From Fidelibacterota bacterium (GTDB lineage: Bacteria > Fidelibacterota > Marinisomatia > Marinisomatales > UBA1611), in the NCBI GenBank assembly GCA_012964275.1, contig DTUG01000179.1, forward strand, positions 1-34,251: a DNA stretch of 34,251 nt, in the 5' to 3' direction. The position numbers were made by a program, and so were the translations under genes. Positions 8,699-16,206 of the stretch are shown here, one piece after another; within the stretch, counting starts at the first letter, position 1, and the number at the start of each line of letters is the position of its first letter. The notes under the pieces were generated by a model. It saw nothing but the letters and a program-made list of their open reading frames with translations, had not been told where the DNA came from and made no database searches.

Positions 8699-9832
8699 AT
8701 GAAATTTTCATTAACAAATACAGACGAAATCACATCCGCAAGGACAGGCATTTTAGAAACTGGTCATGGTTCTATCGAAACACCTGTATTCATGCCTGTT
8801 GGGACAGTGGGTGCTGTAAAAACTTTCGCGCCCCATGAACTGGAAGGCTTGGGTGCCCAGATTATCATTGGAAATACGTATCATCTTTATCTGCGGCCTG
8901 GAACAGATGTTATACATCAAGCAGGCGGATTGCAAAAGTTCATTAACTGGTCGAAACCAATTTTAACAGATAGTGGCGGTTTCCAGGTCTTTTCTTTAGC
9001 TCGATTGAATAAGATAACAGATGATGGGGTGGAATTCCAATCTCATCTGGATGGCAGTAGGCATACCATGACACCAGAAATATCCATGGAGATCCAGCGA
9101 AACCTAGGTGCCGACATTATTATGGCCTTTGATGAGTGTCCACCGGGTAATGCGGATAAAAAATCCATCAAGTCAGCCGTAGTTCGTACCGCTAAATGGA
9201 TGAAAAAATGCAAAGTTTTTCTTGATGAAAATCCACCCCTTTATAATTATGAACAAACACTTTTTCCAATTATTCAGGGAGCAGTGGATAAAGATTTGCG
9301 TAAAGCAAGCACTGATGAATTGATGCCTTATTCTTCATGCGGAATGGCCATTGGTGGCCTGGCTGTAGGAGAAGAAAAAAATGCTATGCTTGATACAATT
9401 GAACAGTGTGATGGTCTTCTGCCGAAGGATCAACCACGATATCTTATGGGTGTAGGGCGACCATCGGATCTGATTAATGCAGTCAGCCGGGGCATGGATA
9501 TGTTTGACTGTGTTATGCCAACCCGTAATGGACGTAATGGGCAAATTTTTTCAGGTATGGGTATTATCAATATTAATAATGAAAAATACAGAAAGGATTT
9601 TTCACCCATTGATGAAAACAATCCCCATGCTTTTGGTCGAATTTTCTCAAAAGCTTATCTTCGACATCTCTTCAATATCAATGAAATACTGGGTTTGAGG
9701 ATCGCATCTACATTGAACCTTGGATACTATCTGAATCTTATGACAATCATGAGACAAAAGATCCAGGCGGGTGATTTTAGTGCCTGGTCTAGGTCTTGGT
9801 TCAGAGACATGGAAGATAGGAAAGGGATGTAA
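8699..9832 (+). CDS. tgt: queuine/preQ1 tRNA-ribosyltransferase lacking the zinc ligands
   Basis: A 377-residue TIM-barrel enzyme that exchanges guanine-34 for preQ1 (bacteria) in tRNAs with GUN anticodons. Family motifs are strong: DSGGFQVFSL with Asp91 as the general acid/base, GGLAVGE (219-225) for base recognition, and FDCVMPTRNGRNG with Asp270 as the nucleophile. The oddity is in the C-terminal zinc site. The usual CxCxxC plus a downstream His (in an HNL context) should fall at about 308-315 and 339; here the sequence reads ENNPHAFGRIFSKAY and IASTLNLGYY. None of the four ligands is present, while the flanking residues (DFSPID, AYLRHLF, EILGLR) align well. The TIM barrel looks otherwise intact, so activity without zinc, or structural compensation, is plausible. 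The stop overlaps the next ATG by one base (TAATG). Confidence 0.93.
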   Translation: MKFSLTNTDEITSARTGILETGHGSIETPVFMPVGTVGAVKTFAPHELEGLGAQIIIGNTYHLYLRPGTDVIHQAGGLQKFINWSKPILTDSGGFQVFSLARLNKITDDGVEFQSHLDGSRHTMTPEISMEIQRNLGADIIMAFDECPPGNADKKSIKSAVVRTAKWMKKCKVFLDENPPLYNYEQTLFPIIQGAVDKDLRKASTDELMPYSSCGMAIGGLAVGEEKNAMLDTIEQCDGLLPKDQPRYLMGVGRPSDLINAVSRGMDMFDCVMPTRNGRNGQIFSGMGIININNEKYRKDFSPIDENNPHAFGRIFSKAYLRHLFNINEILGLRIASTLNLGYYLNLMTIMRQKIQAGDFSAWSRSWFRDMEDRKGM

Positions 9833-10293
9833 TGCCAAAAACAAAGATTCGCGTTGTTGATGCTTATGTATTCCGCCAAACGAAAAATGGTTTTCGGTTT
9901 TTACTATTAAAACGCGCTAGGACGAAGATGTATGAGCATCTTTGGCAGGGTGTAGCAGGTGAGATCGAAAAAGGTGAAAAAGCCTGGCAGACGGCGATCC
10001 GCGAGCTAAAAGAAGAAACAGGATTTGATCCGATACGAATATTTGTTGCGGATCATGTTAGCCGGTTTTATGAGACACATGGTGACCGCGTCAACCTGGT
10101 TCCTGTTTTTGGAATTGAAGTAGAAAATGGAGACGTAACCCTATCTAAAGAACATTGTGAATTTCAATGGGTTGATTTTGAGACTGCCAGAAACACTTTA
10201 GTCTGGAATGGGCAAAAGGAAGGCATTGCTGCTGTATTTGATATGTTAAATTCTAATGATGATAGAATCAAATGGTCAGAAGTAAAGATTTAA
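9832..10293 (+). CDS. Nudix hydrolase
   Basis: A 153-residue protein with a complete Nudix box at about residues 43-65: G, five residues, E, seven residues, then REL-K-EE-T-GF (GEIEKGEKAWQTAIRELKEE). It hydrolyses a nucleoside diphosphate linked to another moiety using Mg2+. The N-terminus (RVVDAYVFRQTKNGFRFLLL) and small size resemble dihydroneopterin-triphosphate diphosphatase and related house-cleaning enzymes. A pterin link would be interesting because phenylalanine hydroxylase at the right edge needs a pterin cofactor, but substrate cannot be read from sequence. It is translationally coupled to tgt through TAATG. Sixty-five bases follow before the peroxiredoxin, in which I see no clear terminator. 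Confidence 0.88.
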   Translation: MPKTKIRVVDAYVFRQTKNGFRFLLLKRARTKMYEHLWQGVAGEIEKGEKAWQTAIRELKEETGFDPIRIFVADHVSRFYETHGDRVNLVPVFGIEVENGDVTLSKEHCEFQWVDFETARNTLVWNGQKEGIAAVFDMLNSNDDRIKWSEVKI

Positions 10294-10358
10294 CACGAAG
10301 ACCAACGAGAACTCAAAGTAATTTCTTGGAGAACTTTTTATTTTAAAAAGGAAATAAT

Positions 10359-10814
10359 ATGTTAGAAGAAGGTACAAAAGCACCGGATTTCACCATCGAT
10401 GACCAGGATGGTAATCCTGTTAGTTTAAATGATTTTGAAGGGCAGAAAATATTGCTCTGGTTTTATCCCAAAGCAAGCACCCCTGGATGAACGATCGAAG
10501 GTCAGGAGCTCCGGGATGAGTTCCAGAATTTTCAGGATAAAAATATTGCTGTACTGGGTATGAGTGCTGATTCTGTGACGAGACAGAAAAATTTTTGTGC
10601 TAAACAGGAATTTCCCTACCAGTTGCTATCGGATCCAGATAAAGAAACTATCCGTGCATACAAGGCGATTGGGATGAAAAAAATGTATGGCAAGGAGTAT
10701 GAGGGCATCCTGCGTATTTCTTATATTATTGATGAAAATGGAATGATTGAAATAGCCTATCCAAAAGTGCAGCCCAAGGAGCACGCACAACAGGTTCTGG
10801 CCGATCTTGCTTGA
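10359..10814 (+). CDS. bcp: selenocysteine-containing peroxiredoxin, Bcp/PrxQ type (TGA at 10488-10490 read as Sec)
   Basis: Reading through the in-frame TGA at codon 44 gives a full 151-residue AhpC/TSA-family thiol peroxidase. The N-terminal half (EGTKAPDFTIDDQDGNPVSL, then WFYPKASTPG) and the C-terminal half (TIEGQELRDEF, LGMSADSVTRQKNF, FPYQLLSDPD) are both intact and in one frame. The TGA sits exactly where Bcp proteins have the peroxidatic cysteine (PxxxTPGC). The resolving cysteine five residues later in many Bcp proteins is Gln49 here; Cys80 is the only other cysteine and could be an alternative resolver. The start ATG at 10359 follows AAAAAGGAA. A hairpin fitting a bacterial SECIS begins 14 bases after the TGA. 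Ordinary gene calling would report only the 84-residue tail from 10560. The alternative, a TGC/TGT-to-TGA nonsense pseudogene, is less likely given the hairpin and the otherwise undamaged frame. Confidence 0.85.
10505..10524 (+). promoter_or_regulatory. predicted bacterial SECIS hairpin in the peroxiredoxin mRNA
   Basis: A seven-pair stem is formed by GGAGCTC (10505-10511) and GAGTTCC (10518-10524), with one G-U pair, closing a six-base loop CGGGAT (10512-10517). Below an A-A mismatch, two further pairs (TC at 10502-10503 with GA at 10526-10527) can extend the stem. The apical loop lies 21 bases after the TGA and has guanines near its 5' side. That fits the known bacterial SECIS pattern bound by SelB (loop roughly 16-37 bases after UGA, conserved G in the first loop positions). 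The folding was done by eye. Confidence 0.72.
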
Positions 10815-10831
10815 TTAATAATTCGCACTGA

Positions 10832-11368
10832 ATGGATCAGATTGTTCTGGTCGCAACGTGGCTAATGCTGGGCTATGCTCTGGTTGGTAGCATTGATGGT
10901 GTTTATTATCATCTCTATAAATTTAAACTATATGCCCATCCGGAGTCTCGATATGAACACATACTGCATACCATTCGCGTCTTAACATTTCCATTGGTAT
11001 TATTATTATTGTTTGTAAAAAACTATGGCGGTATTTACCTATGGTTGGGAACGGGATTGGTTATAGTGGATTTGTTGGTGGAGACCCTAGACATATATTC
11101 CGAGGAGAAGAGCAGAAAACATCTCGGTGGTCTGCCTCGAACAGAATACTATATTCACATGATGACCAATGGGCTGCATTTTGCGTCCATGGCTATGATT
11201 ATTGCAGTCAAACCTCTTTTTGCGTGGAAATTGAATTCTGAAATAGTTCTGAATCCATATCCGGAATTCACATCAATGATTTCAGCCGTTATGATCCCCG
11301 GAATAGTTATTTTATTTTTCCTGCATGTGTATCTCTATCTTTTTCCTCAGGGAAAGTTAAAAATATGA
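10832..11368 (+). CDS. hypothetical membrane protein with four predicted helices
   Basis: A 178-residue protein I do not recognise. Hydrophobic segments lie at about residues 3-22 (IVLVATWLMLGYALVGSIDG), 48-82 (VLTFPLVLLLLFV, then IYLWLGTGLVIVDLL), 110-128 (MMTNGLHFASMAMIIAV) and 149-172 (MISAVMIPGIVILFFLHVYL). Polar loops are rich in His, Tyr and Glu (YYHLYKFKLYAHPESRYEHI; GGLPRTEYYIHMMTNGLH), which could bind a metal or cofactor; this is speculation. It starts 17 bases after the selenoprotein stop and may share its transcript. Its 3' end faces the tyrosine operon across 33 bases with no obvious terminator hairpin. Confidence 0.72.
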   Translation: MDQIVLVATWLMLGYALVGSIDGVYYHLYKFKLYAHPESRYEHILHTIRVLTFPLVLLLLFVKNYGGIYLWLGTGLVIVDLLVETLDIYSEEKSRKHLGGLPRTEYYIHMMTNGLHFASMAMIIAVKPLFAWKLNSEIVLNPYPEFTSMISAVMIPGIVILFFLHVYLYLFPQGKLKI

Positions 11369-11401
11369 TCTTTTTAAGCCTGAAACCTGCGTCCTTTTTA
11401 T

Positions 11402-12337
11402 TTATAACATTAGGTACAATGCGTCATCTCTAAACCCTATTTCATTTGCTTTATCATTTAGATAGCCCATCATTACTGAGTGTCCTTGAATTTTTAATTC
11501 AGATTTACCTTTTTCATAATGAGTAAGATGGACAGGTGAATCTCCTAGGCAAAATGCAGCAGTATTTTCCGGGCAGATCCCGAAATGATGATTCTCAAAT
11601 TCTTCCAGATTTTCCCAATCATTTCTAAGTTGAAAGCCATTTTTTTGATTCACATCAGAAAAAGAGAAGATTATATCGGGGTTAGACTCTGTGTATAAAC
11701 ACCCAGCATAAATCGGCAACATAGCTTTGAATACCACCCAGGCAGTAGAAACAGGCTGCAGATTACAGGATAATTTTGTCCTGACTTTGAGATCCAGGGC
11801 CTTTTGTATACTGTTTGTATTGACAAGCAGGTTATAATGCGACAAACGGATAGATTTATCCTTAGTAATAAAAACGAGTGCTTCATCGCTAAGCAGAGCT
11901 TTGTATTTGGGGTCGAAAAAGGTAGGAAAAGATTTAATCTCACTGATTAGGTTGATTTTTGCAGGGATTTTTTTTGCAAAATTTTTTATCTTATCAATAG
12001 GAATTATAATTTCGTTTTCTATAAGTACACCAATAGCCCCCAAGTGCCAAATTCCAAATAGCAGTATTTCTGTCTGTGGAAATTCCAGTTGCTGGATAAT
12101 AACCCGATCTTTCGGCTGGATACCCAGCCCATCCAGCCAATGAGCTGTTTGTTGAACAAATTCATAAAACCGAAGGTTGGTAATATTTTTCTTTTTGTAA
12201 ATAATCTGATCACTGAATTTGATATTCTGACCTTCGATTAGTGACTGGGTACTGGGATAGGGGACCATATATTCAATAGGCTCAACATTACCGATGCACT
12301 GCGCTCGATAGATTCGATCAGCAAGACTGGCTGTCAT
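11402..12337 (-). CDS. degenerate, truncated relative of adenylate-forming (AMP-binding) enzymes
   Basis: A 311-residue protein that follows the ANL-superfamily (acyl-CoA synthetase) layout but lacks the catalytic parts. The N-terminal half (YEFVQQTAHWLDGLGIQPKD, then RVIIQQLEFPQTEILLFGIW) matches the opening of such enzymes. Where the P-loop (TSGTTGxPKG) should stand, the protein reads ALVFITKDKSIRLSHYNLLV, so about ten residues are missing, although the following SHxNLL is kept. It ends with GHSVMMGYLNDKANEIGFRD, the equivalent of the G-x-x-V-M-x-GYL segment, just before the TGD motif and hinge. The whole C-terminal subdomain is absent. Last gene of the tyrosine operon, nine bases after the flavin reductase. 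It could be a decayed synthetase or a non-catalytic binding protein; the frame is clean and its start is well placed. Confidence 0.62.
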   Translation of the reverse strand: MTASLADRIYRAQCIGNVEPIEYMVPYPSTQSLIEGQNIKFSDQIIYKKKNITNLRFYEFVQQTAHWLDGLGIQPKDRVIIQQLEFPQTEILLFGIWHLGAIGVLIENEIIIPIDKIKNFAKKIPAKINLISEIKSFPTFFDPKYKALLSDEALVFITKDKSIRLSHYNLLVNTNSIQKALDLKVRTKLSCNLQPVSTAWVVFKAMLPIYAGCLYTESNPDIIFSFSDVNQKNGFQLRNDWENLEEFENHHFGICPENTAAFCLGDSPVHLTHYEKGKSELKIQGHSVMMGYLNDKANEIGFRDDALYLML

Positions 12338-12346
12338 ATATTGAGT

Positions 12347-12970
12347 TTATTTGTCTGGCTTGATCTTGCGTATAGATTCAAAAATGTTTGTGATCTTTGT
12401 GTAATTATTTCCTGCGAGTCGGCCTACTGGATTTAATTTTTCTAGATTAATCCTCCCGTTTTCGTACACGCCGTCATCAATATGGAACATGACAATGATT
12501 CCCATGACAACAAATCCACTTCCGGGAGATCCATCACCCACTTCTACAACCTGATAAAGTTTACATTCAAAACTGATCTGTGATTCTTGAACAAGGGGTG
12601 GTTTTACCTTTTGGGATGGGCCGGGGGTAAGCCCGGATTCATCAAATTCATTAATGGTCGGGTCAAAATCCGTGGCACATGTTACCATCTGATCAACAAA
12701 TCCTTCTGAAACAATATTGACCACAAATTCGTGTGTGTCCTGTATATTCTGTAATGTATCCTTGATTCCGCCATCGTATCCGCGGCGCCCTGGAGCAAAC
12801 ATTATAGTAGGCGGATTTGAGCAAACACCATTGAAATAGGAAAAAGGAGCCAGGTTTAGAATTCCATTTTTAGATATAGTAGATACAAAGGCGATTGGTC
12901 GGGGGACGATGGATCCGATCATCAATTTATGGGATTCTTTGAATGGATGCTCAGCAGGATCAAACAGCAT
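12347..12970 (-). CDS. flavin reductase family protein (FMN-binding split barrel)
   Basis: A 207-residue protein with the split-barrel flavin-reductase fold. Typical phrases are GSIVPRPIAFVSTISKNGIL (residues 18-37), NLAPFSYFNGVCSNPPTIMF and the C-terminal NPVGRLAGNNYTKI. Members bind FMN and either reduce free flavin with NAD(P)H or serve as the reductase partner of a flavin monooxygenase. It lies between homogentisate dioxygenase (5-base gap) and the degenerate AMP-binding protein (9-base gap), so it is part of the tyrosine operon. Its role there is not part of the standard pathway. None of the operon's own oxygenases requires a flavin reductase, so its partner is unknown. Confidence 0.85.
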   Translation of the reverse strand: MLFDPAEHPFKESHKLMIGSIVPRPIAFVSTISKNGILNLAPFSYFNGVCSNPPTIMFAPGRRGYDGGIKDTLQNIQDTHEFVVNIVSEGFVDQMVTCATDFDPTINEFDESGLTPGPSQKVKPPLVQESQISFECKLYQVVEVGDGSPGSGFVVMGIIVMFHIDDGVYENGRINLEKLNPVGRLAGNNYTKITNIFESIRKIKPDK

Positions 12971-12975
12971 GGATA

Positions 12976-14118
12976 TTATAGCCAGGAAGATGGGTAATCA
13001 CTATCATCCACTGCTTTAGCCTGAGTTGTAATTTGAAGGGGTTTGAAAGTATCAATCATCACAGCCAGTTCATTGGTTTCCTTTGCACCCAATGATTCCT
13101 TGATCTTGCCGGGCTGGGGGCCATGAGGCAATCCCCCAGGATGAAAAGTTATAGAACCATCTTCCATACCTTTACGGCTCATAAAATTTCCTTTTACATA
13201 ATAGAGAATTTCATCCGAGTCTACGTTACTGTGAGCGTAGGGTGCAGGCACAGCATGGGGATGGTAATCATATAGGCGGGGGACAAAATTACAGATGACC
13301 AATCCCGGTGCTTGGAACACCTGATGGACCGGTGGAGGTTGATGCACCTTACCAGTGATGGGCATGAAATCATTTATATTAAAGACCCAGGGAAAAAAGT
13401 AACCATCCCACCCTATGATATCAAAGGGATGGGTTCGATATTCATAGGATTGATAGCCATCTTGGAGCCTAACCTTAACATTGACTGGACCATCAGTTTT
13501 GGGTTTCATATACTCAGGAGTGCGTATATCTCGTTCGGAGAGAGGGGAACTTTCCAGGAGTTGCCCATGTCTGTTTCGGTACCGTGAGGGTGTTTCCACA
13601 GGACCTGAAGTTTCTATAATAATCTGCTTCATAGGTTCATTGATTTCAAGTTGCCAGATAACCCCCCGTGGGATTATTGTATAATCACCAGGTCCCAAGT
13701 TTAACCTTCCAAAATTGGAATGTAGAAAACCTTTGCCTTCGTGGATAAAAATCACCTCGTCGTGATGACCATTTCGATAATATATATCCATGGAAGCGTT
13801 CACATGGGCTTTATAGAATTTGACGTCACTATTAAAGAAAAGGGGTATCCGAGCACTGATTGCATCCCCGGTAGAATTTAAGTTGTGGGTAAAAAGATGG
13901 TGATGACGATGTTCTTTTTTCCAGGGAACCAAACTAATTTGTCGAAATTTTCCAACTTTAGATACAGCCGTAGGCGGATTTATATGATAGACATTAGAAT
14001 AGATCCAACCGAACCCTTCACGGCTGATCAATTCTTCCCAGTAGAGGTCGCCTGATTCGTCGTAAAACTGGATATGCCGTTTTTCTGGTATCTGTCCTCT
14101 TTTTTGATAGAATGGCAT
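12976..14118 (-). CDS. hmgA: homogentisate 1,2-dioxygenase
   Basis: A 380-residue cupin-type Fe(II) ring-cleaving dioxygenase converting homogentisate to maleylacetoacetate. Recognisable segments are FYKAHVNASMDIYYRNGHHD (about 101-120), FIHEGKGFLHSNFG and GPGDYTIIPRGVIWQLE from the first cupin half, and FDIIGWDGYFFPWVFNINDF (232-251), characteristic of the family. Candidate iron ligands are His296 and Glu303 in APYAHSNVDSDEILYY and His326 or His332 in SITFHPGGLPHGPQPG. At 380 residues it is shorter than the roughly 430-residue human and Pseudomonas forms, in line with a shorter bacterial subfamily. It starts 6 bases after the hydrolase gene that acts two steps later in the pathway. Confidence 0.93.
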   Translation of the reverse strand: MPFYQKRGQIPEKRHIQFYDESGDLYWEELISREGFGWIYSNVYHINPPTAVSKVGKFRQISLVPWKKEHRHHHLFTHNLNSTGDAISARIPLFFNSDVKFYKAHVNASMDIYYRNGHHDEVIFIHEGKGFLHSNFGRLNLGPGDYTIIPRGVIWQLEINEPMKQIIIETSGPVETPSRYRNRHGQLLESSPLSERDIRTPEYMKPKTDGPVNVKVRLQDGYQSYEYRTHPFDIIGWDGYFFPWVFNINDFMPITGKVHQPPPVHQVFQAPGLVICNFVPRLYDYHPHAVPAPYAHSNVDSDEILYYVKGNFMSRKGMEDGSITFHPGGLPHGPQPGKIKESLGAKETNELAVMIDTFKPLQITTQAKAVDDSDYPSSWL

Positions 14119-14124
14119 GGCGAA

Positions 14125-15111
14125 TTATACGATTTTGTTTTCTAAAACACCCAATTGTTCTACTTCCATCCGAACCACATCACCCTTTTGTATCCATCCA
14201 CCAGTATTTTCCGGCCGGAGTTCAAGGATGCATCCCGTACCAACTGTTCCGGATCCAAGATAATCGCCGGGCAACAGGTTTGTATTCATGGAAGCACGCT
14301 CGATCATTTTGGTGAATGGATGGTAAAGATCGTTTGTGTTCCCATCAGATATAAGGTTACCATTCACATGGCAGGTCATACGGAGATTTAGTCTTCCTTT
14401 ATCATCCCAGTTATGTTCCAATTCGTCGGGGGTCACCATGTAAGGGCCAAAACTGGATGCAAAATCTTTTCCTTTGGCCGGGCCAAGGTTCATGGCCATT
14501 TCTTCCCGTTGCAGGTCTCGTGCTGACCAGTCATTACAGATCGTGTAACCAGCAATGTATCTATCCGCGTCTTTTTGGTTGATGTCTGACCCGCCTTTGG
14601 CGATGATGACAGCGAATTCCAATTCAAAATCCAGTTCTTCTGTACCCCTTGGATAAGGGACATCTTCACCGTGTCCGTATAGTGCTGCAGGATTTGAAAA
14701 ATAGAATATAGCGATCTTGAACCAGTCCGGGTGCATTTCCAGTCCACGGAGTTTTCTTGCAGATTTCACGTGTTGTTCAAAGGCATAAAAATCACGGAAA
14801 GATTGCGGGTTTGGGACAGGAGGTAATAGTTGTACACCATCTTCCAAAACGGCAATGGGTTTTCCACCACCGGTATGAGATTGAATATTCATGTCCGGCA
14901 AAGAAGCATCCAATTCTTTCAATTTGGTGAAATTGGTATCCCAATTCTCCAATGTATTTTTCAGCGTAGACGGGATTTCAAGGAAGCTGGAATCACCTTT
15001 ATTTTCATTCACCCATATCGCAGCCCTGATCATATCTATTATATATTCATCTTTTTTAAAACCAAATCTGGATTGAGCCCCACCTTCCAGGTTGTAAGTC
15101 ACAAATTTCAT
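14125..15111 (-). CDS. fumarylacetoacetate hydrolase family protein, probable fumarylacetoacetase
   Basis: A 328-residue FAH-fold hydrolase, in context cleaving fumarylacetoacetate to fumarate and acetoacetate. Family metal ligands are visible: Asp107 in FRDFYAFEQHV, Glu163 and Glu165 in DFELEFAVII, and Asp194 in CNDWSARDLQ. His114 corresponds to the catalytic histidine after the DFY segment. AMNLGPAKGKDFASSFGPYM and the late GSGTVGTGCILE are also typical. Its start ATG (15111) directly abuts the HPPD stop (TAAATG), so the genes are coupled. No maleylacetoacetate isomerase is present nearby, so either it is encoded elsewhere or the hydrolase acts on the cis isomer. The family also includes oxaloacetate decarboxylases and other acylpyruvases; operon context decides. 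Confidence 0.88.
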   Translation of the reverse strand: MKFVTYNLEGGAQSRFGFKKDEYIIDMIRAAIWVNENKGDSSFLEIPSTLKNTLENWDTNFTKLKELDASLPDMNIQSHTGGGKPIAVLEDGVQLLPPVPNPQSFRDFYAFEQHVKSARKLRGLEMHPDWFKIAIFYFSNPAALYGHGEDVPYPRGTEELDFELEFAVIIAKGGSDINQKDADRYIAGYTICNDWSARDLQREEMAMNLGPAKGKDFASSFGPYMVTPDELEHNWDDKGRLNLRMTCHVNGNLISDGNTNDLYHPFTKMIERASMNTNLLPGDYLGSGTVGTGCILELRPENTGGWIQKGDVVRMEVEQLGVLENKIV

Positions 15112-16206
15112 TTAAAGGTTTCCTCTTCTTTCTTGTTCTCTTTCAATGGATTCAAATAATGCTCTAAAGTTGCCCTTTCCAAAACTGTTGGAGCCTTTCC
15201 GTTGGATGACCTCAAAGAAAAGGGTAGGTCGATCTTGGAGTGGCTGGGTGAAGATTTGGAGCATATAACCATTCTTATCTACATCCACCAGGATACCCAA
15301 ATCCGCCAGCGTTTCAACATCTTCCTCGATTGGGCCAACTCTATCGGTCAGGTTATCATAATAAGTTCTTGGGGTAGGAAGAAAATCCACACCGTTCTCC
15401 CGCATCATTCTCACGGTGGAAATGATGTCTCGTGTGGACATGGCCAAATGCTGGACACCGCCAGTTTCATAATAATCAATAAACTCCTGGATTTGTGATT
15501 TCTTCAGACCATCCGCTGGTTCATTGATGGGCATCTTTACGACTTCATTATCATTGGCCATCACAATAGAACGCAGGGCAGAATATTCGGTGTTGATATC
15601 CTTGTCATCCACACTCCAGAATCGGTGCCAGCCAAAAACCTTCTCATAAAAATCACAAACGGGCTGCATATCGCCATCGGGCTGATTTCCAACAACATGG
15701 TCAATATGAACCAGCCCTGTTGAATCAACTTTCAATCCAAAATCATTAGATTCAAAACCAGGGAGAAATGAACCTATATAATTATTCCGCTCCACAAATG
15801 TATGGATCGTGTCGCCGAATGTTTCAATGGCAGAAACAACGGCTTCGCCATCATCATCCTTGATCTCATTCGGCTCCATGGCACTTTTGGCGCCACGCTC
15901 CAATGATGTTTTCCATGCTGCTTCTGCATCGTTTACCCTAAAAGCGACATCTTTGACACCATCACCGTGACGATCAATGTGTTTGCCAATTTCCGTATTT
16001 TTCTCCAGAGGAGAGGTAATAACCAGGTTGATTCTGTCTTGGTTCAAAACATAACTGACCCTGTCACGAGTTCCGGTTTCCAAGCCACGGTAAGCCACCG
16101 GCTGAAACCCCATTGTGGTCCGGTAATAGTAGGCAGTCTGTTTTGCATTGCTTACGTAGAATTCGCAATGGTCAAATTCTTTGATCGAGTAATTTAAATC
16201 GCCGAT
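15112..16206 (-). CDS. hpd: 4-hydroxyphenylpyruvate dioxygenase, apparent ATC start
   Basis: A Fe(II) vicinal-oxygen-chelate dioxygenase converting 4-hydroxyphenylpyruvate to homogentisate. The frame continues upstream of the first ATG (16113) with clear HPPD N-terminal sequence (FDHCEFYVSNAKQTAYYYRT), so that ATG is internal. No ATG, GTG or TTG exists between there and the in-frame stop at 16225-16227. The best start is ATC at 16204-16206, six bases after a strong Shine-Dalgarno AAGGAG (16213-16218), giving 364 residues. Iron ligands are the His of HIDHVVGNQ, the His of GGVQHLAMSTRDI and the Glu of TLFFEVIQRKGSNSFGKGNF. The start would overlap the aminotransferase stop by 13 bases. Function is sure; the start is uncertain and could reflect an AUC start or a G-to-C error or mutation at the third base. 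Confidence 0.93.
   Translation of the reverse strand: MGDLNYSIKEFDHCEFYVSNAKQTAYYYRTTMGFQPVAYRGLETGTRDRVSYVLNQDRINLVITSPLEKNTEIGKHIDRHGDGVKDVAFRVNDAEAAWKTSLERGAKSAMEPNEIKDDDGEAVVSAIETFGDTIHTFVERNNYIGSFLPGFESNDFGLKVDSTGLVHIDHVVGNQPDGDMQPVCDFYEKVFGWHRFWSVDDKDINTEYSALRSIVMANDNEVVKMPINEPADGLKKSQIQEFIDYYETGGVQHLAMSTRDIISTVRMMRENGVDFLPTPRTYYDNLTDRVGPIEEDVETLADLGILVDVDKNGYMLQIFTQPLQDRPTLFFEVIQRKGSNSFGKGNFRALFESIEREQERRGNL

Noticed and set aside
10294..10358. Possible repeat or terminator between the Nudix and peroxiredoxin genes (GAGAACT/GAGAACT copies)
   Set aside because: The two copies are short direct repeats, not inverted, so no hairpin forms; nothing else supports a function.
10560..10814. 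Stand-alone 84-residue ORF beginning at an ATG after the peroxiredoxin TGA
   Set aside because: It is the 3' part of the Sec-containing peroxiredoxin; the upstream codons encode the matching N-terminal half in the same frame and there is no ribosome-binding site before 10560.
15112..16113. HPPD starting at the first ATG (333 residues)
   Set aside because: This would cut off the first beta-alpha unit, whose conserved sequence is plainly encoded upstream in frame.
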